From the NCBI RefSeq assembly GCF_009602705.1, contig NZ_VSWH01000001.1, positions 2,604,001-2,668,000 of the forward strand: a DNA stretch of 64,000 nucleotides. The letters are read 5' to 3'. The notes beneath the pieces are model-generated. The model searched no databases. It was not told the DNA's origin and saw only the letters and a program-made list of their open reading frames with translations. Origin of the DNA: Chryseobacterium vaccae (lineage in GTDB: Bacteria; Bacteroidota; Bacteroidia; Flavobacteriales; Weeksellaceae). The translations under genes were made by a program, and so were the position numbers. This document shows, piece by piece, positions 41,476 to 49,822 of the stretch (positions are counted from its first letter, which is position 1; every line of letters begins with the position of its first letter).

Positions 41476-43560
41476 TCAGAAAGTAGCTGCCGGAGCTGTG
41501 TCATTATTCAGCTTTCTCTGAATTTCTGTTTTCTTACCTTTTGAGAAATCAAAGCTTACTCCTAAAACAAACATGGATTTGTTATTCATAATCTTTGTAT
41601 CAACATTGTAGTTCACTAAACTTTGCGGAAGACTTTTTGTTTTATAATGCGAAGGCATTCCTATCCAGTACATTCCTGTGGTAAATGTCCAGCTCTTCAG
41701 TTTATAATTGGCAAAAATGTGATTTTTGTTCTCATTGGTCATAAGGAAAGCTCCGCTTAAAGTATACACCGGAATATTGAACATATACTGTATACTGAAA
41801 GACTTATATTCTGAAGACGCTACTAAATAATTGGAAAGATAATTATTTTTGATAAGCTCTCCTGATGCTGTCCTGATCATTTCTGATACCGGAGCTATCA
41901 TTCCTTTTAAAACCAAAAGGCTATTCCCGAAAGGTTTGTAAGATCCTGTAAGCTGCAGACCGTATTTTTGTCCGTTTTTAGCATTTTCATAAGTCAGTGC
42001 ATAACCTCCGAAAGTATCATCCTGAACATAATACTGATTGATGATCCTATCTGTATAAACGTAAAACAGGGACGCATTGAAATCAAAATATTTATTATTC
42101 AGGGAATAAATTAAATTATTGGAAAATACCTGCTGTGACTTTAAAAAAGGATTACCTCTTCGTACAATATTCGGAGCCTGCTGTACAACGTTACTGCTGA
42201 GCGCATTGCTTCCGGGACTTACCGGAGTATAACTTCCCGTAAATCTCAGGCTCTGATTATTTTTCAGCTGATACCCTAAAATAAGTCTTGGGGTAAAAGA
42301 CCATTCATTAAAAGTATTCTCAGCGCTTTTATTGTGAATATTAGTAAGCCCGGCACCAAGCCTGTAAGTGAATTTATCCTTCTTTCCTGAAAATTCAGAA
42401 TAGAAATACTGTTCCATATAATTAACGTTGTACTGTGAATATCCTGCAAGATTATTCAGATCATTGGAAATAGAAGAACCCGAAATACGGTAGCCGGATG
42501 ATAATTTCCCCGCTTTAAAATCATGGGTGTGAGCTAATTCACCTACAAAATTAGTTTGTTCTGTTTTCAGGATCATATCATTATCATACACAGAATTCCC
42601 TGATGAGATTACCCACTCCTTCGCAAATTCTGTAATATCCGTATTGTAATGAGAACCTACTGCATTAATGCTCAGCTCATCTTTACTGCCTATCTTTTTA
42701 GAATAATACAGATCCAGCTTAGGATTGATATAATCTGAACCGTAATTCTTGAACATCTCATGCTTTTCCTCTGCATTGTCTTTTCTAAATAAACTCTCCC
42801 CTTTTGTTTTTGAAAAGCTGCTTACGAGATCCATATTCAGTTTAGCCTGAAAGGTGTAGTTATCAGGAACCATGCGGGTGTAACGCAATGCAATATTCTG
42901 TGTGGTATATCCGAAATGGTCTGTCCTTTTTTCTTCCGAACGGTAATGCTGTCCGTTCAGATCATAATCATAAATACTTTCTACCTTCCTGTTGTCATAA
43001 TCTCTCAGACTAAGGGAGTATTCGAGACCAAAATCATTTTTCCCTTTTGTGTAGTTAGCATAGGCTGAAGCGTTCACAAATCCGGTATTCAGTGCAGAAG
43101 TAACATCGGCGCCTAAAAGGTAGCCAGTTTCTGTAGATCTCGTCAGAATATTCACCACAGTATCAGCTCTCGTTGCCCAGCGTGAAGGCGGAATGTCATA
43201 ATATTCCACTTTTACCACCTCATTGGGGGCTATACTTCGGATCTGAAGGTCTGTAGCTTCAACCCCATTAATAAGAAACAGCGTTGTTCCTCCTTTTGTG
43301 CTCGTGATAGTATTGGAAATAGGGTCCAGCTGCAGTTCCGGAAGAGTGCGGAGAAGATCTTTGGCATAACGGGCTTTTTCCAGCGCTTCTTTATCAAAAG
43401 TATAGACCGCTTTATCCGCAAATTGCTTTTTCCGCTGGGATTTCAGAATGACCTCTTGGATCTCTTTTGTTTTTGAAGTATCTACTGTATCCTTTTTTGC
43501 TTCCTGCGAGAACATGAAAATACTGCTAAGAAAACAAAGGGTATAGATTGTTTTTTTCAT
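41476..43560 (-). CDS. TonB-receptor-like outer-membrane beta-barrel protein
   Basis: A 694-aa outer-membrane protein. After the signal peptide (MKKTIYTLCFLSSIFMFSQ) comes a plug-like region (EVILKSQRKKQFADKAVYTFD, then TLFLINGVEATDLQIRSIAPNEVVKVEYYDIPPSRWATRADTV in the usual plug style). The rest (about 150-690) is many amphipathic strands ending in FVLGVSFDF. No carboxypeptidase-regulatory domain. It belongs to the OMP beta-barrel-3 (OMP_b-brl_3) group of TonB-dependent-like proteins. The lack of an SusD partner argues against glycan import. Confidence 0.8.
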   Translation of the reverse strand: MKKTIYTLCFLSSIFMFSQEAKKDTVDTSKTKEIQEVILKSQRKKQFADKAVYTFDKEALEKARYAKDLLRTLPELQLDPISNTITSTKGGTTLFLINGVEATDLQIRSIAPNEVVKVEYYDIPPSRWATRADTVVNILTRSTETGYLLGADVTSALNTGFVNASAYANYTKGKNDFGLEYSLSLRDYDNRKVESIYDYDLNGQHYRSEEKRTDHFGYTTQNIALRYTRMVPDNYTFQAKLNMDLVSSFSKTKGESLFRKDNAEEKHEMFKNYGSDYINPKLDLYYSKKIGSKDELSINAVGSHYNTDITEFAKEWVISSGNSVYDNDMILKTEQTNFVGELAHTHDFKAGKLSSGYRISGSSISNDLNNLAGYSQYNVNYMEQYFYSEFSGKKDKFTYRLGAGLTNIHNKSAENTFNEWSFTPRLILGYQLKNNQSLRFTGSYTPVSPGSNALSSNVVQQAPNIVRRGNPFLKSQQVFSNNLIYSLNNKYFDFNASLFYVYTDRIINQYYVQDDTFGGYALTYENAKNGQKYGLQLTGSYKPFGNSLLVLKGMIAPVSEMIRTASGELIKNNYLSNYLVASSEYKSFSIQYMFNIPVYTLSGAFLMTNENKNHIFANYKLKSWTFTTGMYWIGMPSHYKTKSLPQSLVNYNVDTKIMNNKSMFVLGVSFDFSKGKKTEIQRKLNNDTAPAATF

Positions 43561-43828
43561 ATCAGAAATTAGTTTTATACTATTAGGACAACTGAACTCC
43601 TATATTTGCTACATTCGGTTTTTACAATAAATAGCCAGGTAGGAAGATTAAAAAAAATAAGACCTTCATTTTTAATTCCTTATTTATCTCTTTACCTAAA
43701 CCCGCCAACAACCCTCAATTCAACATTCATATTATTATTTGAAAGTTAAAAATGAAATCATATTAAAATACTTTTAGTTCTCTGCCCGTTTTTTGCTGGT
43801 ATTTTTTTACACCACAAAATATACCGTC

Positions 43829-44581
43829 ATGAAAAAATTTCTTATTCTGATTCCGTGTTTTCTGTTTTTGAAAACCAGTGCGCAGGAATCCGAAACCATT
43901 CCTGCAGACAAAATGAATATCATTAAGACCAACGTGACTGCTTATGCGTTCAGAAATATCAACCTTTCCTATGAAAGAGCCATCAACCAATGGTTTTCGC
44001 TCAATATAGGATTCGGAACCATGCTGCAGGGAAAAGTTCCTTTTATCAATGCTTTTTTAAAGGATGAAGATGAAAAACGATTTCAGAATTTACGGGTAAA
44101 AGCGACCAATTTCACTATAGAGCCAAGGTTTTATATAGGAAAAGGTTATGGCAGGGGTTTTTATTTTGCCCCTTATTACCGGTTTTCTGATGTTTCCTCC
44201 AACACTTTTGATTTTTATTACGATTATAATGCTCCAGGTGGCACTACCTACCAGATTCCGCTCAAAGGTCAGGGAAGTACCAGTGGCAACAGCGGCGGAC
44301 TGATGGTAGGCGCGCAGTTTTTCCTCACCAAAAGCCAGAATCTTGTTCTTGATTTCTGGATTGCAGGAGCTCATTACGGCAGCGGAACGGGTGATTTCAC
44401 CATGACTTCAGATTATATTCTTACTCCCGATATGCAGGCACAGCTAAAAAAAGAAATTGAAAACCTGGATCTCCCGTTTGTAGATTACACCGTAGAAACG
44501 AATCCTAACGGTGCAAAAGTAAAAGTAGACGGGCCATGGGCAGGTTTCAGAAGCGGAATTTCCCTGGGATACAGATTTTAA
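43829..44581 (+). CDS. DUF3575-like outer-membrane protein
   Basis: A 250-aa protein with signal peptide (MKKFLILIPCFLFLKTSAQ). ATG at 43829 is preferred over the upstream frame start at 43793. DUF3575 traits: IIKTNVTAYAFRNINLSYERAINQWFSLNIGFGTMLQG, then IEPRFYIGKGYGRGFYFAPYYRF and GPWAGFRSGISLGYRF at the end, a strand of the membrane barrel with terminal Phe. A middle segment (DYNAPGGTTYQIPLKGQG) is a loop. It is divergent from the barrel gene, leaving a 268-base gap with no gene. Confidence 0.75.
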   Translation: MKKFLILIPCFLFLKTSAQESETIPADKMNIIKTNVTAYAFRNINLSYERAINQWFSLNIGFGTMLQGKVPFINAFLKDEDEKRFQNLRVKATNFTIEPRFYIGKGYGRGFYFAPYYRFSDVSSNTFDFYYDYNAPGGTTYQIPLKGQGSTSGNSGGLMVGAQFFLTKSQNLVLDFWIAGAHYGSGTGDFTMTSDYILTPDMQAQLKKEIENLDLPFVDYTVETNPNGAKVKVDGPWAGFRSGISLGYRF

Positions 44582-44674
44582 AGTAATTGGTGTGAATACA
44601 ATCAATACTATTCTTTTTGGATACACTCTATTTCTGGATGAAATTTGTATATTGGCGCTCAATATACCAGGAAA

Positions 44675-45559
44675 ATGATAGAACTGATACAACAAAATAA
44701 ACTTGAAGAGTTTAAAGAAGCTTTGAAAAATTCAGAAGAGCTTCAGATCCACAGATATCTTTATGAAATATTAAATAACAACTCTGTTGAGGTCAATGAG
44801 GATAGTTTTCCCTGTGACAGATACCAGATTGAATTTTTAGAAGGACTTCAGCTTTACAAAGCCCTTGAAAAATCTGAGATCAATGAAGATCATTTGAAAC
44901 AATATGCTATTCTTTTGGTTCATCTGGCATTCATCACGAGTACCCATATTCAGTATCTTGCCACTGAAGCCATGAATCAGAATTTTTATCTTTCAGATCT
45001 CGAGCATATTGACAATTTCAGGGTTTTACCTGAAATCAGAGAAAGTATTCAGGAATTGATCCATCTTCTGAAAAACAACCCAGGGGAAGAAAAATCCATC
45101 GCCAATCTTGCCGTCGCAAAGGCGAAAATAAGCAACTCCATTGGTAATACTCTTGAAAAGTATGAGATAGGAGAAGATATGCTTCAATTCGCTGAGAGTT
45201 TTGAAAAAGTGGGCGAAACCGAGACAGCCATAAGAATTCACCAGGGAATTATGAACGATTTTGAATGTGAATCTGTAAAATTAAGCTCCGGTATCATTCC
45301 TGAAATAAATCATGTGGATGACCGCCCTGAGGTAGAAATGGAGATTTTTAACAAGGCTAAAATTAATTTTGAAAGATTAACAGGTCAGAAAATACAGGAA
45401 CCCAACAGAGTTCATGTTACAGAAAGAAAAGAGGCAGAGAATTTAGCTGAAGCTGCTCCGCCACATGATCAGACAGAGTCACCTGAGCCGGATTATTCAC
45501 CCTCTCCTTCCCAGCCCGGATTACTGGGCAAAATAAAAAGATTTTTTGGCAAAAACTAA
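44675..45559 (+). CDS. hypothetical helical protein with basic tail
   Basis: A 294-aa cytosolic protein. ATG at 44675 (MIELIQQNKLEEFKEALK) is chosen; a TTG at 44645 is in frame. The body is helical-repeat-like (LYKALEKSEINEDHLKQYAIL, LAVAKAKISNSIGNTLEKYE, AESFEKVGETETAIRIHQG), recalling TPR helices. A Pro/Ser-rich linker (ESPEPDYSPSPSQPG) ends in LLGKIKRFFGKN, a basic amphipathic tail that could contact membranes. Family not recognised. The MFS gene starts 14 bases after the stop. Confidence 0.65.
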   Translation: MIELIQQNKLEEFKEALKNSEELQIHRYLYEILNNNSVEVNEDSFPCDRYQIEFLEGLQLYKALEKSEINEDHLKQYAILLVHLAFITSTHIQYLATEAMNQNFYLSDLEHIDNFRVLPEIRESIQELIHLLKNNPGEEKSIANLAVAKAKISNSIGNTLEKYEIGEDMLQFAESFEKVGETETAIRIHQGIMNDFECESVKLSSGIIPEINHVDDRPEVEMEIFNKAKINFERLTGQKIQEPNRVHVTERKEAENLAEAAPPHDQTESPEPDYSPSPSQPGLLGKIKRFFGKN

Positions 45560-45573
45560 TCCTCATCCGATAT

Positions 45574-46866
45574 ATGAACACATCATCTATAACCAGCGGG
45601 CAGAGGATCAAAGCCATTATTGGCGGCTCCATCGGAAATCTTGTGGAATGGTATGACTGGTATGCATATGCAGCCTTTGCTATCTATTTTTCCCATTCAT
45701 TTTTTCCTGATTCCGATCTGAATGCACAGTTGATGAATACAGCGGGAATATTTGCCGTAGGTTTTCTGATGCGTCCTATCGGAGGCTGGATATTCGGAAG
45801 TATTGCGGATAAAATCGGAAGAAAAAAAGCGATGACGCTTTCTGTACTGCTGATGTCTTTTGGGTCATTACTTATTGCCCTTACCCCTACGTACCATTCA
45901 ATAGGAATTCTTGCACCAATGCTGTTGCTCCTCGCCAGACTGCTTCAGGGGCTGAGTGTTGGCGGAGAATACGGGGTTTCTGCTACTTACCTCAGCGAAA
46001 TGGCATCTGAGAACAGACGGGGATTTTATTCAAGCTTCCAGTATGTAACCCTGATTGGCGGCCAGCTTATTGCTCTCGGCGTTCAGCTGGTCCTTCAGAA
46101 ATTAATTCTTACAGAAGCTCAGCTGGAAGAATGGGGTTGGAGAATTCCTTTTGTGATTGGAGCTGTACTTTCGGTTGTTGCTTTATACCTCAGATCAAAT
46201 TTACATGAAACGGAAGCTTTTGAGAATAAAAAAGAAACCAGCGAAAAAAAGAAAGGGACCGTAAAGGAATTATTAAAGCATCCTAAAGCACTTCTCACCG
46301 TTATTGGTTTAACATTAGGCGGAACACTGGCTTTTTATACATATACCACCTATATGCAGAAGTTTCTGGTGAATACGGTTCACCTTACTAAAGAGCAGTC
46401 AACGCTGATCTCTTTTGTCTCCTTATTTATATTTGCCTGCCTTCAGCCTGTGTTCGGAGGATTATCAGACAGGATCGGAAGAAGACCACTGTTATTGGCC
46501 TTCGGTATTTTAGGAACCTTGTTTACAGTTCCTCTTTTAACAGCATTAAGCAATACGACTTCTATGCTCACTGCATTTTTCCTGATCATGGCTGCTCTTA
46601 TTATTGTAAGCGGATACACTTCGATTAATGCAGTGGTAAAAGCAGAGCTGTTCCCTTCTGAGATCAGGGCACTTGGCGTAGGTCTCCCTTATGCTGTTAC
46701 AGTAGCTGTTTTCGGAGGAACCGCGGAATATATTGCCCTTTGGTTTAAGAAGATAGGATCAGAGCATTATTTTTACTGGTATATCACGGGATGTATTTTA
46801 TTTTCGCTGATTGTGTATGCTACCATGAAAGATACCAAGGAAAACTCAGCATTGGATAAAGATTGA
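45574..46866 (+). CDS. MFS transporter, MHS family
   Basis: A 430-aa, 12-helix inner-membrane transporter. Signature: SIGNLVEWYDWYAYAAFAIYFSHSFFP at the first helix (MHS-type motif), ADKIGRKKAMTLSVLLMS (loop 2-3), LLQGLSVGGEYGVSATYLSEMA and RRGFYSSFQYVTLIGGQL, then WGWRIPFVIGA and SDRIGRRPLLLAFGILG. This family moves metabolites such as alpha-ketoglutarate, shikimate or proline/betaine with H+. Closest by eye to KgtP/ProP-type. Substrate not determined. Preceded by the 44675 gene. Confidence 0.9.
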   Translation: MNTSSITSGQRIKAIIGGSIGNLVEWYDWYAYAAFAIYFSHSFFPDSDLNAQLMNTAGIFAVGFLMRPIGGWIFGSIADKIGRKKAMTLSVLLMSFGSLLIALTPTYHSIGILAPMLLLLARLLQGLSVGGEYGVSATYLSEMASENRRGFYSSFQYVTLIGGQLIALGVQLVLQKLILTEAQLEEWGWRIPFVIGAVLSVVALYLRSNLHETEAFENKKETSEKKKGTVKELLKHPKALLTVIGLTLGGTLAFYTYTTYMQKFLVNTVHLTKEQSTLISFVSLFIFACLQPVFGGLSDRIGRRPLLLAFGILGTLFTVPLLTALSNTTSMLTAFFLIMAALIIVSGYTSINAVVKAELFPSEIRALGVGLPYAVTVAVFGGTAEYIALWFKKIGSEHYFYWYITGCILFSLIVYATMKDTKENSALDKD

Positions 46867-47183
46867 GTTTAAAGAAAGGAAAATGGGAGTTACAAATATG
46901 GTTTTTATAGCTGTCACTAGCGCAAAACTTGGCACTAAGCCGTTTCAAAGTTTAATACCGTAAGCTTACTTAAGGAGTTAAAAAAATCTAGTATTTTTTA
47001 TTAAAGTTGAAAATAAATCTGCGTTATCTGCTGCATATTAGTTGACGAGAATAACCTTTTTACTTAAGCATCAATCGTTATAGGTTTCAGAAACCTTCAT
47101 TTATTTATGACGCAAACCTCTACTGATCTACAAGAGAATAAAAACCGTTCGCCGCAGAAAATCTGCAGCGAACGGTATATTTT
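46867..47183. other. intergenic stretch, 317 bases
   Basis: Between convergent genes. It contains a bidirectional terminator at 47144-47176 and decayed repeat-like sequence (GCGCAAAACTTGGCACTAAGCC; ATCTGCGTTATCTGCTGC). No gene seen. Confidence 0.55.
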
Positions 47184-47185
47184 TT
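47138..47185. terminator. bidirectional terminator
   Basis: ACCGTTCGC-(C)-GCAGA/TCTGC-(A)-GCGAACGGT stem with an A-run on one side and a T-run on the other. It ends the small minus-strand gene and possibly reads from the MFS side. Confidence 0.75.
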
Positions 47186-47399
47186 AATGATAAGCTTGTT
47201 TAAATTTTTCAATCATGCTGTCCAGAGTATGTCGCTGGACATACACGCTCTTTACCTCTTCATACCTTGGCGATTTATAGAAAACTTCATGAAAATCCAT
47301 ACTTCCGTTTCCTACTTTTACTACTTTTTGTACTTCGATATTCAATTTTCTCAATTCATCTTTAAAGACTTTAAATTCGTCTTGGATACTGGTGCTCAT
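47184..47399 (-). CDS. small hypothetical protein, 71 aa
   Basis: A 71-aa soluble protein: IQDEFKVFKDELRKLNIEVQKVVKVGNGSMDFHEVFYKSPRYEEVKS with a basic-acidic helix at the start and VYVQRHTLDSMIEKFKQAYH at the end. It reads like a compact Bacteroidota-specific small protein, and the terminator just beyond its stop supports it as a real transcript. An antisense frame on the other strand has poor composition and is ignored. Function unknown. Confidence 0.65.
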   Translation of the reverse strand: MSTSIQDEFKVFKDELRKLNIEVQKVVKVGNGSMDFHEVFYKSPRYEEVKSVYVQRHTLDSMIEKFKQAYH

Positions 47400-47625
47400 T
47401 TATATTGTTGGATTTAAGTTAAAAAATACTATTTATGTTCATACCCCTTTCCAAGCTAGGGTTATTTATCAAATTTTAATTAAAGTTAATAAATTTATCA
47501 ATACAACATAGTACTTTCACAATATTTTATTGTTTTTTTTACCATTAAAAGATGTTTTTATTTTTTTTGATACACATTCCGTATTTTTGACAGTATTAAA
47601 AACAACAACAAAACTAACGGAAACC

Positions 47626-47670
47626 ATGATTATCAAAGCATTTTTATTTTATTTTTTTAGTTCAGTCTGA
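47626..47670 (+). pseudogene. signal-peptide-like stub, 14 codons
   Basis: ATG ATT ATC AAA GCA TTT encodes MIIKAFLFYFFSSV and a stop. It looks like a truncated leader of an exported protein. It is preceded by a TATTTTTG -7-like box and an AACGGAAACC leader. Chance occurrence is possible. Confidence 0.3.
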
Positions 47671-47787
47671 CTAATTCATTACGACAGCTCCCTATGAATA
47701 CTATATTATAAAAATCCTATGACATTGCTTTATAACGGGAGTTTAAAGGCGGAAAAAATATTTTTTCAAAAAAAATTGAAAAAGTTT

Positions 47788-47812
47788 TGTAACATTTTAA
47801 AAAGGTTCGTCT
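47788..47812 (+). promoter_or_regulatory. candidate ECF sigma-factor promoter
   Basis: TGTAAC (47788-47793) and CGTCT (47808-47812) resemble an ECF -35/-10 pair, 14 bases apart, with the hydrolase ATG at 47848. Because the operon encodes an ECF sigma factor, it is probably autoregulated. The spacing is a little short for known ECF classes, so confidence is moderate. Confidence 0.45.
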
Positions 47813-47847
47813 CTAAAAGACAAATAAATCTTAAAACTTTAGAAATC

Positions 47848-48699
47848 ATGAAAAAATTCACATTCCTTCTTATCCTTCTGTTATTTTTTGCTGCAGCATG
47901 CAATGTATTTGGTCAGGAAAAAACCTATCCGTTTGAGATAAAGAAAACCGGAACCGGAAAGCAGGCGCTTATTTTGATTCCCGGCTTTGCTTCTTCCGGA
48001 GAGGTATGGAAAGACACCACTTCGAAATTTGAAAAAAATTTCACTTGCTATACGCTAACAATGTCTGGATTTGCAGGAACAAAACCACAGCCAGATGCCA
48101 GTTTTAAAGATTGGGAAAATGGAATTGCCGCCTACATCAAAAATAATAAGATAGAAAAACCGATGATCATTGGACACAGTATGGGAGGCGGTCTCGCTTT
48201 GGCCATTGCCGCTGATTATCCGGAACTGCCGGGCAAAATTGTCGTTGTAGATGCTCTTCCCTGTCTGGCCGCCCTATCCAATCCCAATTTTATATCCAAA
48301 GAAAACAACGACTGCTCAGCAATGATCAATACCCTAACCGCTATGTCCGATGAACAATTCCGTGCAATGCAGGCTCAGGCTATCCCAAGCCTTCTGGCAG
48401 ATACTTCCATGCAGGAAACCGTTATCGGATGGAGTATAAAATCAGACCGGAAAACTTTTGCCGGAATGTATTGTGATTTTTCCAATACGGATTTAAGGGA
48501 GAAAATCAAATCCATACAATGCCCTTCCCTTATTTTACTGGAATCTTACTTTATCAATTTCAAACCGGCTATTGAGGGACAGTATAAAAATTTAAAAAAT
48601 GCTGACTTTCAATATGCATCCAAAGGATTACATTTTATTATGTATGATGATAAAGACTGGTATCTGAATCAGCTGAATAATTTCTTATCTGCGAAATAA
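47848..48699 (+). CDS. exported alpha/beta hydrolase, first gene of ECF operon
   Basis: A 283-aa protein. ATG at 47848 (MKKFTFLLILLLFF) gives a signal peptide; a frame extending to 47719 is an artefact. AAAC at residues 17-20 (before NVFGQ) could be a lipobox, so lipidation is possible. The domain: LILIPGFASSGEVW, IIGHSMGGGLALAIAADYP with nucleophile S111, and a late His. The stop overlaps the next ATG (TAATG), coupling translation to the sigma factor. Its substrate is unknown; its linkage to a sigma factor suggests an envelope function. Confidence 0.8.
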   Translation: MKKFTFLLILLLFFAAACNVFGQEKTYPFEIKKTGTGKQALILIPGFASSGEVWKDTTSKFEKNFTCYTLTMSGFAGTKPQPDASFKDWENGIAAYIKNNKIEKPMIIGHSMGGGLALAIAADYPELPGKIVVVDALPCLAALSNPNFISKENNDCSAMINTLTAMSDEQFRAMQAQAIPSLLADTSMQETVIGWSIKSDRKTFAGMYCDFSNTDLREKIKSIQCPSLILLESYFINFKPAIEGQYKNLKNADFQYASKGLHFIMYDDKDWYLNQLNNFLSAK

Positions 48700-49169
48700 T
48701 GATATTTGAGAATATATACGAACTCTACTGGCAGAAAATATTCCGGCTGTGCATGGGATACATCAATAACGCAGAGCTCGCCCGGGATCTGGCTCAGGAA
48801 ACGTTTATTATTGTATGGCAGCAGCTTCCGAAATTCAGAAATGAATCCAGCATCGGAACATGGATTTTCAGAATTGCCTCCAATAATTGTCTCCGCCAGA
48901 TTGAAAAGGAGAAAAAATTCGCTAAAACAGAACTTCCCATAAACCTGGAAGAAAAGAAACAGGAATCTCTGGAACCCCAGATCCAGCTGCTCTACCGGTT
49001 TATTTCCGAATTACCGGAAACGGACAGGATCATTATCTCTCTGGAACTTGAAGAAATAAAACAGGTAGAAATTGCCCAGATTACCGGACTCTCAGAATCT
49101 AACGTCCGGGTAAAAATTCACAGGATAAAAGAAAAATTAACGCAAAAGTTTAAAGAAAATGGCTACTGA
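48699..49169 (+). CDS. ECF RNA polymerase sigma factor
   Basis: A 156-aa sigma-70-type factor with the two ECF regions. Region 2: NIYELYWQKIFRLCMGYINNAELARDLAQETFIIVWQQLPKFR, then GTWIFRIASNNCLRQIEKEK. Region 4: LPETDRIIISLELEEIKQVEIAQITGLSESNVRVKIHRIKEKL, with the helix-turn-helix around the QITGLSESNVRVKIHR part. It is translationally coupled on both sides (TAATG upstream, 11-base overlap downstream). Typical of ECF-containing operons of Bacteroidota. Confidence 0.92.
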   Translation: MIFENIYELYWQKIFRLCMGYINNAELARDLAQETFIIVWQQLPKFRNESSIGTWIFRIASNNCLRQIEKEKKFAKTELPINLEEKKQESLEPQIQLLYRFISELPETDRIIISLELEEIKQVEIAQITGLSESNVRVKIHRIKEKLTQKFKENGY

Positions 49170-49752
49170 TATTGATTTCAAAAATATATGGAAACAACAG
49201 GCTTCCAACAAACCCAATATGGAAGAACTCCTTGGCAGACTGAAAAAATTCAGAAATGAAAACCTACGCAGGCTGATTCTTACTAATATTGCCCTGATCG
49301 CCACCTGCCTCGGCATTGCATTGATCTGGTTCCGCTACCAGCCTCAAATGATGACTACAAAAATCGGAATCGTACTTGTTATCCTGGCAATGGTTATTTT
49401 TCTGCTTGCCTATAACCGAATGTTCATGTTTTTTTACAAAACTGATACTACTCAATCCAACAGTGAGTATCTGCAAAGCCTGTATGCTGTGAAGAATAAG
49501 CAGAAGTTTATGCAAACGACTATGCTCAATCTTTATTTCATCATGCTGTTTCTGGGAATCTGTCTGTATATGTATGAATACACTTCATTGATGAAATTTT
49601 CTTCCGCTGTATTAGCTTATGGAGCTGTTTTGGCCTGGCTTGGTTTCAATTGGTTCTATATAAGGCCTAAAACGGTAAGAAAACAACAGGAAAAACTGAA
49701 TGGACTGATCAGCAAATTTGAAGAGCTCAACAATCAGTTTAAAGAATTATAA
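49159..49752 (+). CDS. membrane protein, probable regulatory partner of the ECF factor
   Basis: A 197-aa protein overlapping the sigma gene by 11 bases. The N-terminus (DIDFKNIWKQQASNKPNMEELLGRLKKFRNE) is cytosolic; four membrane helices follow at about 36-54, 66-92, 117-140 and 146-172. A cytosolic tail (KTVRKQQEKLNGLISKFEELNNQFKEL) is coiled-coil-like. This position is where an anti-sigma factor is expected, but no classic anti-sigma (FecR, zinc-finger) motif is visible, so a partner role is inferred from context. Confidence 0.65.
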   Translation: MATDIDFKNIWKQQASNKPNMEELLGRLKKFRNENLRRLILTNIALIATCLGIALIWFRYQPQMMTTKIGIVLVILAMVIFLLAYNRMFMFFYKTDTTQSNSEYLQSLYAVKNKQKFMQTTMLNLYFIMLFLGICLYMYEYTSLMKFSSAVLAYGAVLAWLGFNWFYIRPKTVRKQQEKLNGLISKFEELNNQFKEL

Positions 49753-49822
49753 ATCAGGCAGTATTCATTATATGGTATTTTTTATTTATTTTTAAAATTG
49801 AAAAATTTAAATCGAAAATACT

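Larger units (their letters stand above)
47400..47847. other. intergenic stretch, 448 bases
   Basis: Very AT-rich. It holds a TATTTTTG box at 47582-47589, a 14-codon stub (47626-47670) and a candidate ECF promoter (47788-47812) shortly before the hydrolase gene. An in-frame TTG/ATG extension of that gene into this stretch is not supported. Confidence 0.5.

Noticed and set aside
47187-47417. Plus-strand 76-codon frame opposite the 47184-47399 gene
   Set aside because: Shadow frame; the minus-strand gene has the terminator and better composition.
47719-47847. N-terminal extension of the hydrolase gene of the ECF operon
   Set aside because: The extension is Lys/Phe-rich, covers the candidate promoter and hides the signal peptide that begins at 47848.
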